DNA of 64,000 bases from Cricetomys ansorgei (Eukaryota > Chordata > Mammalia > Rodentia > Nesomyidae). The stretch lies in assembly GCA_026225945.1 (NCBI GenBank), contig JAMJFZ010002500.1, positions 1,054,001 through 1,118,000 on the forward strand, written 5' to 3'. The translations under genes were made by a program, and so were the position numbers. Within the stretch, counting starts at the first letter, position 1. Each line of letters opens with the position of its first letter. Shown in pieces: positions 46,866 to 57,952 of the stretch. The notes under the pieces were generated by a model, which searched no databases, was not told the origin of the DNA, and saw nothing but the letters and a program-made list of their open reading frames with translations.

Positions 46866-48438
46866 CTGCAAGCCAAAGGCAGTGGGGGGGGTGGACAGTG
46901 TCCAGGGATGGAAGTTGCCAGGCAGGCCTATTGAGCAACAACCTCCACTCCCCAAATTCAGGATGATTCTCCACTCTAAGAACATAGTCAAAAAGGGAAA
47001 GGTGCAGCTATGCAAGGGCATGGCCTCTTACCTTTGTACTTCTTGGCACTGGGGATACGGGTTAGCTTGGTGTCTAGCTCATCCTCCTCAGAGATCTTCA
47101 GCACACGGGTTCTGTAGTCAACCACCATAGTGAGTAGGTCAGGACGGCGGGATATCTCAAAGATGTGCTCAATGTAGGAGAGGTTATCTGGAGGAAGGCA
47201 GCTTGAGTCAGAACTAGGTTATAGAGGTCAACTTCTACCCTGTTGAACGGTATTCTTGAGCCAAGACTGGGTTGCCCATGCTGGTTACTGGAGGGGATAA
47301 CAAGTGAAGGAGGATGGGGCTGCCAAGCCAGTAAAAGAAAGGCAGCCAAACAGCTCGGGTGACTGATCCTGGGAAGAATGGGTGTTTATAGTCAATGAAA
47401 CTTCTTCTGATAAATAGAAAATAAGGAGTTTGGGCTAGGGGGAGGGGACAATAGAAAAGCTGCCTTCAGAATTACCCAACACCCACCCTGTCCTTTTCCT
47501 AGTTTCCTTTCAAATGAGTATTGGAGAGAATTCCCAGATACCGTGAAACAGGATGGTGAGATTTATAGCCAATCACGGAGAGGTTCTGAGCCTAGTAAGA
47601 AGTTAACTTAAGAGAGAAAACACAGGATCAGGATGGCTTAAGAACACCGCAGATGCCATCAGATCATCTGGCTCCTGCCCTGTCTTAAGTGTAATAGGTC
47701 CCCCTTCAGCTTTCCTCCCTGCTGTTATAATACAGCCAGGATAGTTCATATGAAGCTCTGAGGTTACTTCACTTTCAAACACCTGTAACTCAAGATTTAC
47801 CTTCTCAGCTAACTCTAATCACACCCAGAGCTTTTTGTCTAGTAAGCTAGACTGTGTTCCTTTGCTTCACAGGTTCTCTGGATTCTACCACTTGCCTTTG
47901 GGGGCATTCTGTCATCATCGTGTGTGTGTGTGTCAGAGGACAACCTGGGAGAGTTGGTTTTCCCCTTTCACTGTGGGCTATGGGCCTGTCAGGCGCATAT
48001 GACAAGCACTTTATCTGCTATTTTGTCAGCACTTGGGACTGTCCTACACACCAGTTCACCCTGAAGCCCCAGCTTCGTGTTACTGCTCTAATCCAGTGTC
48101 TCCCTCCCTCCATTAAAAAGCAGCAGTCTCTAAAAGTCTCTAAAACAGTAGAGCCATGGTTTTAAGTTTTACCACTTGTAAATTCTGCCTTCACGTGCTG
48201 TTACATATGTAGTGACAGCACAGAAGTATTGAGAACATTCAGTACTGATGAGGGCCCCTCCCCAACCTTTGTCCAGCTTGTTGTGGCTCTCCAGGAAGCT
48301 AAACCAGGCACTGCCTGTAGTGATCTCCTCGCTCTTCTCGCTGGGGATGTCTTCCTTGCAGGCTGACTTGAGCTGTTCCAGATCTTCAAGGGTGATGTTG
48401 TTGGTCAGGTCCTGAAGGAGAGTCCCGTACTCTGCCAT
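46801..48438 (-). CDS. PEA15: PEA15, proliferation and apoptosis adaptor protein 15 (spliced, 130 aa)
   Basis: Small cytoplasmic adaptor, abundant in astrocytes. It binds ERK1/2 and keeps them out of the nucleus, and it blocks death-receptor signalling by competing at FADD and caspase-8. Exons 48267-48438, 47032-47187 and 46801-46865 (minus strand) join to 130 codons plus TGA, the expected full length. Residues 1-80 form the death effector domain ([16 protein letters not shown] at the start; RRPDLL at 71-76). The tail carries the regulatory serines Ser104 (RIPSAKK) and Ser116 (RQPSEEE), which in the known protein are targets of PKC and of Akt/CaMKII. It ends APPPKKA. The start has G at -3 and G at +4, a strong Kozak context. 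No break is seen. Confidence 0.98.
46866..47031 (-). other. PEA15 intron 3
   Basis: Short intron of 166 bases, flanked by gtaaga and gcttgcag. Confidence 0.85.
47032..47187 (-). CDS. PEA15: PEA15 second coding exon (residues 58-109)
   Basis: Acceptor ccttcctccag|AT, donor TACAAAG|gtaaga. Encodes [19 protein letters not shown], the end of the death effector domain, and the tail through Ser104. Confidence 0.97.
47188..48266 (-). other. PEA15 intron 2
   Basis: About 1.1 kb. A degraded RSINE/B4-type SINE lies at 47918-48020; I see nothing else recognisable. Confidence 0.75.
47918..48020 (-). repeat. RSINE/B4-like SINE remnant with GT tract
   Basis: gtgtgtgtgtgtcagaggac, gagttggttttcccctttca and gacaagcactttatctgc. 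Confidence 0.5.
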
Positions 48439-48440
48439 GA
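48267..48440 (-). CDS. PEA15: PEA15 first coding exon (2 nt 5'UTR plus residues 1-57)
   Basis: Acceptor tcacctccag|tcATG on the minus strand, so the exon begins two bases before the start codon. The donor is AAAG|gttggg, a weak non-consensus GT site. Encodes helices 1-4 of the death effector domain. Confidence 0.96.
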
Positions 48441-48693
48441 CTGGAGGTGAAGGGAGAGGAAGCTGAGCTGATTGTATGGAGTCTGGTTCACTTACTGCCA
48501 GTACTTAGCTGCGCTTTACCCCATATCCCAACACCACCACACATGCACACACACTTTGTTCTGCCAGGGTGGTATTACTTAAAATATGGAGGTTTAGGAG
48601 AGTGAGCAGGTCTGAAGGGAGAAAAGGAAAACCTTTGATAGGAAGAAACTTAGGAAAGCTAGGAGCCAGCATGGAGCCTAGAGTGACAAGTCA

Positions 48694-48721
48694 ACACACA
48701 CACACACACATACACACACAC
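48694..48721. repeat. (CA)n microsatellite
   Basis: CA array with one T interruption in PEA15 intron 1, 30 bp from X-box 1. Confidence 0.95.
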
Positions 48722-48750
48722 TCTTTTTCTTCCTTTTCCCTCCCTTAACA

Positions 48751-48764
48751 GTAACCCTGGCAAC
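48751..48764. promoter_or_regulatory. X-box (RFX-type) motif 1
   Basis: GTAACCCTGGCAAC fits the RFX consensus GTNRCC-N2-RGYAAC at every defined position. It lies in PEA15 intron 1, about 0.3 kb upstream of the first coding exon. Confidence 0.55.
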
Positions 48765-48786
48765 AGCTCCCCTGACTGAGGAGGCG

Positions 48787-48800
48787 GTTACCATGGCAAT
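48787..48800. promoter_or_regulatory. X-box (RFX-type) motif 2
   Basis: GTTACCATGGCAAT differs from the X-box consensus only in the last base. It starts 22 bases after motif 1. Confidence 0.5.
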
Positions 48801-49489
48801 TTTCTCCAGACTTTCTTGCAGTATCCAAGTCCCCCTCCCCAATTGCCCCACCTACCTACAACTCCTCCCCTTGTCACAGGCTTGCCTAGCAATGAGAAGC
48901 TAAAAAGGAACTGGAAGGGTTGGTTGAAGCCCATGCGCTCTGTCTTCCATTCTTCCCAGAAGCAAAGGGACCCCTCATTTCATCTTCCCACCACCCTACT
49001 AATGACTCATTTTGGATGGATGCCTAGTTACTTGGCCTGATCCCTAGCCCCTCCCAGGTTACCCCAGCATTAGATTACTAGGTCTTAGGGTAACAGGGAG
49101 CAGTGGGCCACCCCCACCTTTGTGGAGCCCATTTTCTCCCTTGATAGTTTACTAGGCCCCAACTCAGCCTTCTCTCCTAGCCTTTGTGCTGTGTCTGCAG
49201 CCCCCGCGCCCAAGAATACCAAGCGGCTGGCTCTGGCCCCCTGCCCAGTTCCCAGGCAGGCTGGATGGTGGGGGGAGGGGAGTTTAGATGTAGCTTTCAG
49301 AATCTGGCAGGGAGGGGGCTGCTAAACTTTTCTCAACATCCTCTGGTACTACCTTCAACCTGACCTCCTACAGGCAAGGCTAGATCTGACCTAGGCCATA
49401 ATCCCATGCCTCTCATGATCCTTAGGTGAGGGAAAGACTATTCAAGGACACCTTTCACTAAAATAGGAACTCTGGCTAAAATAGAACTG

Positions 49490-49670
49490 GGGCTGGAGAG
49501 ATGGCTCAGGGGTTAAGAGCACTGGCTGCTCTTCCAGCAGACCCAGGTTCAATTCCTAGCACCCTAGGACAGCTCACAGCTGTCTGTAACTCCAATTCCA
49601 GGGGATCCAGCACCTTCACAAGGACATGCAGGCAAAACACCAAAGCACTTAAAAACAAAAATCTAAAAAT
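49490..49670 (+). repeat. SINE B3 (B2 family)
   Basis: Sense head ggggctggagagatggctca, then agcagacccaggttcaattc. Well preserved. Confidence 0.92.
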
Positions 49671-49733
49671 GAACTTTATGGATTTGATAAAATATGTAAA
49701 AACTCTTGGTGTAAACTAAAATCAGGCACCTAA

Positions 49734-49850
49734 CTGAGCATAGTGACTTATGCCGCTAATCCCAGCACTCAGGAATCTTGAGGCAGGAGAATTGCTGCAA
49801 GTTTAAGATCAGCCTGGTCTACATACATAGCAAAATCTTGTTTCAATAAG
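49734..49850 (+). repeat. B1-like SINE, diverged
   Basis: Sense pattern: gcatagtgacttatgccgct, aatcccagcactcaggaatc, agatcagcctggtctacata. Confidence 0.7.
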
Positions 49851-51117
49851 GACCTGTTTTTCTGCAATGAGTATTTTTATAATCAGAAAATTAAAGCATT
49901 AAAAAAATAAACTACATCATAAACACTCTGTGGATAGACCAAAAGGTGGCAGGAAGCTGAATGGCCTCGGACCTGCCCAGAGCTGCCTGCCCATGCATCA
50001 CCCAGCACTGAGCTGAAACTGGCAGATCAGAGGGGGCAGGTTGCAGACCTCTGCTTTCTTCATTTCTAGCCTGTTATAGGGGAACTGAGGCAGAGACATG
50101 TGCATTGCATAATAATTTTGGGCCCAGAAGTCCTGATTCCAAGCCCCCTACTTTGACCAGAATAAACAAACCTCCCTCAGTGGCAGGCACCGTGACAGGG
50201 CTAGCACGACCCCCAGAAGAATTGGTCAGAAACATTTTCACTTGGCACACCCAGGTGCCACCAGACAGAAGGACCCAGCAGTGGTCCTGCCAGGCAGGGC
50301 CAGGGACAATGCTCTCTGATTGTCAGCACCAGGAACCATCTCTGCCTTGAAATCTAGGTCACAGCAGCAAGCTCTAGAGCCTAGCCCCTCCTCCACAGAT
50401 AATCCTAGGGCAGAAAAAGGGGTGTGGGGGAGGGGCTGGAGGGGGCTGGAAAAGTCACCAAGGATGGAGACAGGAAGACCCTGCCCCAGCTGAGGCACTA
50501 GGACCAAACAGGCACTGGAAAGGGGGTCATAGTGCCTTGGTTTCACGGGGAGGAAGAGTGTAAATATGAGAGCTGCTGTGGGAGGAAAGTGTGTGAATCG
50601 GGAGGAGCTAAGATTTAGGGCTGTGGATCTAAAACTCAGATCTGCTGGGGAGGTAGGCGGGGAGGGATTGATGTGTGTAACACACACACCCACAAAGGTT
50701 GGGGGCAGTGGGTAGGAGCTTTCCAAGAGTAAAACATACAAGGAGGCCCTTGAGAGGAGTGTGGGCAGGAATGTACAAAGTGACTAGAGAGATGGCGTGT
50801 GCACGTGTGTGTGCACGCACTCAAGCTTTCCTGCGTAAGAACAGTTATGTGGAAGATGCGTTAGGTGTGTTTGGATGTGCTGGTGACGGAGGAGGGTAAC
50901 ACTAGATGTGTGGCTGCCAGTGCGCTAGCAGTGAGCTTGTGTGGAATGCGTTGAGTGTGCAAGAAAACGTAAGTACAGAGTCACATCCAGAGAGGTAAGG
51001 GGAACCTACAGCATGACAGAAGAGAGCTGGCCTTGGGAAGGGCTGCACATGGTGAATACAGTATGTGCGGCATGGGGGGGGGGGTGGTTTGCATTTAAGC
51101 ACAGAGTCCACAAGGCT

Positions 51118-51131
51118 GTTACCATGGCAAC
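51118..51131. promoter_or_regulatory. X-box (RFX-type) motif 3
   Basis: GTTACCATGGCAAC is a full X-box with an almost palindromic structure, between a G run (about 51074) and a C run (about 51148). Confidence 0.55.
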
Positions 51132-52611
51132 CTCGGTTCAGGGTGCCCCCCCCCCCCAGTCATCAGGACAATGACACCACCGATGAGAAGAGTGGGGAGT
51201 GTGAAGGGACAGAACTGAGAGGAAGAAAAACTCTTGAGGGAGCAGTGAAGGAGAATTGCCCACGGTCTGTGGCAGACACACAGAGCAGAGTAGTTAGGGG
51301 ACATTTTTTAGGATACAGATAGACAGACTCTCCAATACATGACTTTCAGGTTTCACTAATCAGCTATATTATCCCTGGCTGGTTGGTCTGGTTATGGTGG
51401 GGCTTGGCAGAGCTTGCCTTCTTCATCCTCACCAAAGATGTAACATTTGTGACGGGCTATGGAGAAGCCTGCCGTTCTGACTTTTTAAAAATTCGCATCT
51501 CTGGAACAGTGCAGAGGGCTGCCTCAGGAACAACCGGCGGAGGCCATTCTTGGGACAGGATACCAGGGCAGGAACTGGGAACTGCAGCTGAGGCTGCCAG
51601 GAAGTTAGTTCCCTTCCCTTCCATCTCATTCTGTGTTCTGCTCACTGCTTCCTCACACCTTCCTTCCTTCCTTCTTTCCTCCTACCTCCTGAGCTGGCTC
51701 TAAGCATAGCCTTGACCACAGAATGCTAGAAGAGAGGGCATTTTAGGTAAGAGTTGAGAACATGGCACCAGAAGACTAGCAAGCCCTGAGGGTGCTTAGG
51801 GAAGCCTATCTAATGCATAACCACCTGTGGAGGTGGCAGCACCAAATAATTTCTGAGCATTTTGATTTCTCAGCAATTTATGGCAGATTTCTCGAGCATT
51901 TGGTTCCAGATAGCAAACTTAAAAGGGAAGCCCGAAGGCTCGATGTTGCCTCTTCCTGCATCTGCTACAGCTGCTGAGGAGGAGGGGCCGTTCTATACGG
52001 ATGCAAGGACCTGCAGGTCCTTCAGTGGGCACTAAGTCAGTCAGTCCTATCTGAAGTTGAGAGCTGGAGGAAGTAACCAACAGAAACAGGAAGGGAGGGA
52101 GCAGAGTTGTACCTATTGTAATTAAATATCTAGGCCCCAGATCGAAGCAGTGCAGTGGTCTACTTCTTTCAGTCTCTCACCTGACTTCTTGCCCCAGCCT
52201 TTTTACCCAGCTCTGGGTATCTCACCCCACACTCTTCTTTCTTCCTGTGACGAAGAGGGTTCTATGGTTCCAAGGTCAGCCTGGGAGGCATGGCTCCTGG
52301 GCACCAAAATGTACATTTAAGAAGAGAAACAGGTTGCCCCTGGTCCTTCAAAGGGCCATGGCCAAGACGGAGGCAACCAAAGATAGCTGGCATTGGATTA
52401 GGAGGGCAGAGGAGGGCTTCGCGGTTGTGGGCGGGGTGGGCCCTGTGGCTCTCCCAAGACTAGCTGTTTGTCTTCCAGCTTTGCCCCTTCCTCTGTTTCC
52501 TCTCTCCCTAGTCATCTTAGTTTGTCTACCTCTTTCAGCTACCTTTTTTTTTTTTTGAGGGGAGTGTCTTTTTTGTCTCCCAATCCCACACACACACACC
52601 TCGGCGGGCCA

Positions 52612-52671
52612 AACTCAGGGCCTTGGGCTTGCTAGGCAAACACTCTACCATTGAGCCAAATCCCCAACCCC
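52612..52671 (-). repeat. ID SINE
   Basis: Reverse ID core: ctcagggccttgggcttgct, aggcaaacactctaccattg, agccaaatccccaacccc. A CA stretch and T runs lie on its tail side. Confidence 0.88.
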
Positions 52672-54211
52672 TTTTTACTCTTTCCGTGGGCATTCACACG
52701 TTCCAGCTCTTTCTATTCACTCATTCTGTTTGGTGGTAGCCATTGATACATTTGAACTTCATAAGACTCAGTGTCCCCACCTCAGTACTCAGAGCTACCA
52801 TCAGGAAAGGGTTAGCCTCCCTATTGAAAAAGAGGATGTTTGGTGGGACAGACTGAATACATAATGGCTGGCTGCTGACAGCCGGTGAAGACAGCTATCT
52901 CAACACTATGTGAAGATGTGTGTGTGTGGTACAGTGCACTCTGTGACCTCCTTCTGTATAACTGTGTATGTGCACCTGCTGAGCACAGGGAAGCTGGCAG
53001 CCAGGGAAGCTGGCAGTTTCCTCACTGGAGTGTTTAACCGCAAAGGGAAGAGCAATTAACACTAACTGCTCACGCAGCCTGGGGGCCAGGACCATAACCT
53101 GGAGAAACAAGTCAGGAATGTTCACATGTTCCTCCTGACTCCCTGCTCTCACCCTCCTTGACTTCAGATCCTCTTTAGCCTGCTCTGGGCATTCCTCCTG
53201 TTCTGTGGACCTCTGTCCCTTTCTCTGTGTCTGTCTTCTCATGCATTCCTCTCATTCTCTCTCTCTCCCTCCCTCTGACTTGGGTTCCATGCTTGGCTGA
53301 CTCATTCTTTTCATCCTCCCCCCTGCTTGACTCCCTCACCCATCCTTTGGCCATACTGATGCCCTGTATCCAGCCACTCCCAGGTACCAGGTGCTCTAAA
53401 CTTGCAGCAAGCAAGGAGGTCACCCGAAGCCCAGCGAGGGGCTTCCATCCACGACTCGACATTCTTGTGAATAAGTCTGATGTTTTAGAGCCACTGGTTA
53501 AGGAGACTCCACATGGCAGGCAATGGGTTATGGTGGGTGGTCGGCTGCGTAATGCAGGGATGTTGTGATTTGGTTTGTATGAGAGGATGTGTGTAAGTCA
53601 CATGGGTGTGTGTCACTGTGTGGTTGGCTATCTTTTTTCTTAAAGGTGTGTTTGTGTCCCTGTCGGTTTTGACACGGATATATATATATGATTTTAAATT
53701 AATTAGGGTCTTTACGTTGGCTACATTCCACTGCACCCCTTCCTCCTTTCCTCCGGGCAAGCTTTCACCAATCCCACTCTTCTCAGACGCAGTAGGCAGG
53801 GTGTGAGCGCACGTACAGCTGCCGGCTGCCGGCTGCCGGAGGAACTGAGGCAAGGCTGAGCCGAGCCTGGAGACCGCCCGCAGAGGCGAGTCCGAGGCTA
53901 GAGCTAGGAGGGAGGGGCGGGACCTGGCCTGGCCGGGCCAGCTGGGCGGGAAGCAGGCTACATCCTAATCCCCAGGCCCCATCGGACTCCCAAACTGCTG
54001 TTGAGCGTGGAATGGGCAAACGAAGCCACGCTGCCTGCAGCACAGTACGGATGCACCGACAGAGACAGACACCACGGAGCCTGGCACCGCGAACCTGTCT
54101 GGATCCTCAAGCTCCCCCTGTTTATCCCCAGCGTCCGGAATCACGACCTCCCAAACCCAGACCCCGGATCTTCCTCCTCCCCACAACACATCTCCCCTCG
54201 GCCCCTCTCAC

Positions 54212-54360
54212 CGCCTCCGGAGCTGAGAGCTCAGGGTGCGGGTACTCCCGGGTCCCCGGTTCCTGCTCCTTGGCTCCTGCCGCCGCTGCCGCCGCTCCTG
54301 CCGCCGCCGCCTCTTCCGCCAGTGGAGCCGAGCCTGAGCCCAGCACCGCCTCACCCCACC
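54212..54360 (-). other. PEA15: PEA15 exon 1 (5'UTR, predicted)
   Basis: GC-rich segment with a GGC/GCA-type triplet tract (54281-54322) on the transcribed strand. A good donor (GGAGGCG|gtgaga) sits at its downstream end. No ATG-led protein is recognised, as expected for a 5'UTR exon. The boundaries rest on splice-site and CpG context only. Confidence 0.45.
54281..54322. repeat. CCG/CTG triplet-rich tract
   Basis: ctgccgccgctgccgccgct, then cctgccgccgccgcctcttc and cgcc; imperfect triplet array inside predicted PEA15 exon 1. Confidence 0.85.
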
Positions 54361-54874
54361 CGACTGGCCGGTGATGTCAGAGCCGGGGAGGGGCGGGGGG
54401 CGGGGAGCGGCGAGAGAGGGGGAGGGGAGGCAGGAGGGACGGAGGGACTGGGGGCTGGGGTTCTGGAAGGCTCGTAGGGACAGGACTAGGCTGGAGTATG
54501 GACTCTGCCTCTTCCCCTTAAACTGATTAATTTTTTTCCCAGAGGGTCACTCTCCTGCCCTCTGACCTTTGGATAGTCACGGTGGCCAGGACCCCTGGAA
54601 AGCAGAGGCAATTTGAATTGGGGGATTCTGAAGGCCTGTATCCTCTGAGTTCTCTTAGCTACTTTGCTTCAGTACTTGGAAAAACCTCCTTCCTAGTCTT
54701 ATACAGAAGATCAGTAGAAAATGATCAGGTTTATCCACATTAGGAACAGAAATGGGGATGGGGGCAAGCAGCAACAGGGGGATCTCTCTTACTTTGCCCA
54801 AAGCTATAATCTCTTCTGGATGATATAGCAGCTGGACCCCTGTGCTCCTTCTGCCTTTCCCAGATATACCCCGC

Positions 54875-54930
54875 CACACACACACACACACACACACACA
54901 CCCCACACCCCACACCCCACACCCCACACA
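54875..54930. repeat. Compound (CA)n-(CCCACA)n microsatellite
   Basis: A 13-unit CA array followed directly by about four CCCCACA-type units, upstream of the PEA15 promoter. Confidence 0.95.
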
Positions 54931-55975
54931 CTATGATGTAATTTTATTTTCTGGGGGAAAAAAGCCATGAGCTCAGCATGCAAATATAGACAACAAAGCT
55001 GTGCTTAGCTGTCTCCTAGCTCTGTCCCCTGCCTAGGCCCAGTGTGATAATTCTCACTTCCCCTCCACCTCAGGGACTTTCCTCCCCCAGATTCTTAGCC
55101 AGACTGAAAGAGGGAAGGCAGAATTGGGGAAGCATCTGATTTTCACCCCATCTCCAGCATAAAGGGGTCTCAGCTCAACTCTGGAAGTGTCTGGGCGTGA
55201 AAAACATGAAGAGATCTCCAGTGTTTGCATGCCCCCAGGAACACCTCATCTTGCCTCATTCCAGCTGTGCAGAGACCCTTCCTCAAGCCTTAGGCGAGTC
55301 CATCCCTTCTCAGGGCCATTCTGGGAGAAGCAGGTGGTGTTTCTGCCACCTTGGGCTTCACAGTGCTTTTCTTTGCTCTTTGCCAGCATGGCTGGCTACT
55401 GCCCCTCAGAATTTCCTTCTGCTTCTGACTGTGCCGTAGGGCCAAAATCTATCTTGTTGACCCATCTCTGAGGCTCAGAGGAACTGCACAGCTTATGCAC
55501 AGATACGTAATGTTTAAGTGAAACAAACGAGGCAGCAGGACTCAGGAGAAGGTGGGCTTTATGCTTCTCTGTTTCCCTAGACAAGGTAAGTCCGTAAAGT
55601 TCTGTATCCTCACCAGCCAAGCAAGGACGCCAGTGTTCAGGGTTCTTCTGAGAATCACAAAGGCTAAGTCTCTAGGGACTGGCACCACATAGGTGCTTAA
55701 AAAACAGGAAGTCACTTAGTCTGGTATCTTTCACTCACCTGTTCTGCACACACCCCATCGAGTTTCTATGACATCCCCTAATGCTCAGTTACTTGTCAGT
55801 TATCTATTCCATGTGAACAGGCTGAGTCTCTGGTTTCCGTTCTATACCTTTCTGCCGTTTTCCTCTAAGAATACTGCCTGGATTTTGCCTGTGGAGAATG
55901 AAAACTTCTCTCATCTCAGGGTTCATTTTTCCATACTTAAGACACCCAATAATTTTACACTGGTTTCACAAAACA

Positions 55976-56062
55976 CTGTCACACATGCCTGTCATCTCGA
56001 GACTCAGCATGTCGAGCGCGGAAGGAGTCCCATCCCAGGATACATAGTGATACTCTGTCTAA
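55976..56062 (+). repeat. B1-like remnant
   Basis: Weak sense B1: gtcacacatgcctgtcatct, ggatacatagtgatactctg. Confidence 0.4.
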
Positions 56063-56534
56063 AGACAACAGCAAAATAGAACTTTATTTAGAAGCTTGTT
56101 TAGCAGTTTGATCCTTCTTCATGCTCCCAGCTTGCATGTGTTTACTCCCATCTGAACCCATCCTGAGAACGCCAACAGTTCTAAGTCTCGGGGGATACTC
56201 TCTGTTTAAAGTCAGTGCCTCCTCCTCATTACCATGGCCACCACATGGGTCCAGGTTTTCCCAAACTCACTCTGATTGTGGTAACAGTTTTTGATTGGGA
56301 GTGAGGCTCCTTGCCTCTGCCTTTGCACCCGCTCCCCTCCCCAAATCTATTCTGGTTTTCCTTACCAGATGAAATTTTGCCTTTCTACCCCAGTTCATAG
56401 GATCTAGTTCAAACAGCTCTTCAAACCAAACCCATTGTGCTTACCCAACTTCATGGCCACAACTTTTGAATTTCTCTTCATTTTTCTGACCTCTGGTACT
56501 GCCAAAATGACAAACACACCCTGCTAATGCTTTC

Positions 56535-56650
56535 ATTTTTTCCACTGACTGGAATGTCCCTGTCCCAACTCCTTTGCCTCCAGTCAAATCCCATTCTCCA
56601 GTTGAAGGCCTTGAAAAGGTTTGCTTCCATTGCTGAAGTCCCTGAGCCCA
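56535..56650. repeat. L2-like LINE relic
   Basis: ttccactgactggaatgtcc, caaatcccattctccagt and gaagtccctgagccc resemble the 3' end of ancient L2 elements. Weak match from memory. Confidence 0.35.
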
Positions 56651-56654
56651 TTCT

Positions 56655-56865
56655 TTTTTGTTTTTGTTTTTTTTTTGTATTTTATTTTTATTTTATGAAC
56701 ATTGATGTTTTGCCTGCATGTATGTCTGCGTGAGGGTATCAGATCCCCTGGAACAGGAGCTACAGACAGCTGTGAGCTGCCATGTGGGTGCCAGGAATTG
56801 AACACAGGTCCTCTGGAAGAGCAGCCAATGCTCTTAACCACTGAGCCATCTCTCCACCTAACCAA
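56655..56865 (-). repeat. SINE B3 (B2 family)
   Basis: Reverse B3: gatgttttgcctgcatgtat, gtgagctgccatgtgggtgc, actgagccatctctccacct. Well preserved. Confidence 0.92.
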
Positions 56866-57514
56866 GCCCATTCTTGTCCCTCTCTTCTACCTTGTTTTTT
56901 CATTCTTTCTTCTAACAAACATGGAGACAATTCTTTATTGTCTTTATTCGAGGCCCTATGGAAATAAAGAGAAAGCCTGGGTTCCTGCCCCCGGGACTCA
57001 ATTTAGTGGCCATGTAACTGAAGAATTGTAATGGAGGACGTTAAATGCAAGAATAGGAATGTACCCAGACAGGGCAGTGGGGACCACAGAAGGGGAGGCC
57101 TTACTGAGGAGAACAGCAGACTCAGTCTTGATGTTCCAGTACAGAGCTCCGGGGAGGGCACTACCAAGTGGCAACATAATCAATTACATATGGCCATTTT
57201 ATTCTCCAGTTGTTTAGTGTGCTTGTCTTGACTTTTCAGTGAGGCTAATCAGCCCAAGAGCAGGGACAGGCCTGGCACTCTCTGTTCTTCCAGAGCCCAA
57301 CAGCAGCAGTGGACAAACACCATGTGTTCAGAAAAGGCTTGTTGACTGGAGGCTAATAAATATCCAGGCTTCCCTGGGATAACTGGAGAGAGCCCCAACC
57401 CCCCCTGACCAGCCCCCTAGCTTATTCCTAACAAGGCGCCCACAGTTAAATCTCCTATCCAGTGGTCACCTCCCTCCTGCCACAAGGGTGATACTTCATC
57501 AACAGCAGACACTT

Positions 57515-57952
57515 GCTCATTCTGCCCCAGATTTCTTTATTAAGACCTTGCATTCGACCCAAATACATTAAGAGGAGATGGCTGAGATACAGCCCCTAAC
57601 ACAGGACCTCCCTCCCTCCTGGCCAGGGTCAGGACAGTCAGAAAGGTTTAAGATGTGAGTAGCAGCAGACCGTATGACAGAAGGGACAGAGAAGAGATGG
57701 CAAGAGAGTCACAAAGTCCAGACAGCGATGGGAAAGAAACAGCAGATACAGATAAGGTACGGAACAGGAAACGAGTCAGAGGAAAGAACGGGGCTTGTAT
57801 CTGAGGGAGACCAGGACCTCAAGCACCCTGTATATGGACCACAGCTGGCCCTATATTAGAGAGTGACCTAGTGTCCCACGGGGCTCCGGGAGGTGCACGG
57901 ACGGCAGGAGGCGCGTGTCAGAGCAACTGGGGCTGGGGGCAGTCGCCCGCAC
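57515..57952 (-). other. CASQ1: CASQ1 3'UTR
   Basis: About 0.43 kb of unique sequence from TAG to just past the AATAAA. Confidence 0.7.
57536..57541 (-). terminator. CASQ1 poly(A) signal AATAAA
   Basis: TTTATT on the + strand (atttctttattaag); gives a 3'UTR of usual size for the gene. Confidence 0.7.

Larger units (their letters stand above)
48441..54211 (-). other. PEA15 intron 1 (5.8 kb)
   Basis: Mostly unique DNA with few SINEs (49490-49670, 49734-49850, 52612-52671). It contains three RFX-type X-boxes (48751, 48787, 51118), an AP-1 consensus TGACTCA (49013-49019), a CA microsatellite and G/C runs. The region 49,900-52,500 looks unique and GC-richer than the DCAF8 introns. I recognise no ORF here as a protein. 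The promoter-side end is predicted. Confidence 0.7.
44930..54360 (-). other. PEA15: PEA15 gene, transcribed span
   Basis: Minus-strand gene with a GC-rich 5' exon near 54.2-54.4 kb, a 5.8 kb first intron, three coding exons and a 1.9 kb 3'UTR ending at TTTATT (AATAAA on the minus strand) at 44952-44957. It converges with DCAF8 and runs in the same direction as CASQ1, as in human. The 5' limit is predicted. Confidence 0.88.
53800..54450 (-). promoter_or_regulatory. PEA15 CpG-rich promoter region
   Basis: Dense CpG and GC. Two or more GC boxes (GGGCGG at 54391 and overlapping copies to 54405) and a CRE-like TGACATCA (minus strand, 54379-54372) lie just upstream of predicted exon 1. There is no TATA box at a fixed distance, consistent with a CpG-island promoter. 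The TSS is not directly visible. Confidence 0.55.
54451..57514. other. Intergenic DNA between PEA15 promoter and CASQ1 3' end
   Basis: Contains a compound CA/CCCACA microsatellite (54875-54930), a B1-like remnant, an L2-like relic and one B3. Most of 54,930-55,970, 56,070-56,530 and 56,870-57,510 is unrecognised, with no convincing ORF. Confidence 0.6.

Noticed and set aside
50238..50741. 167-residue minus-strand ORF in PEA15 intron 1
   Set aside because: Low-complexity Ser/Pro/Leu-rich sequence with no domain and no splice or promoter support.
54001..54477. 158- and 120-residue ORFs on the + strand over the PEA15 promoter
   Set aside because: Pro/Gly/Ala-rich frames expected in CpG-island DNA with CCG repeats; no conserved motif.
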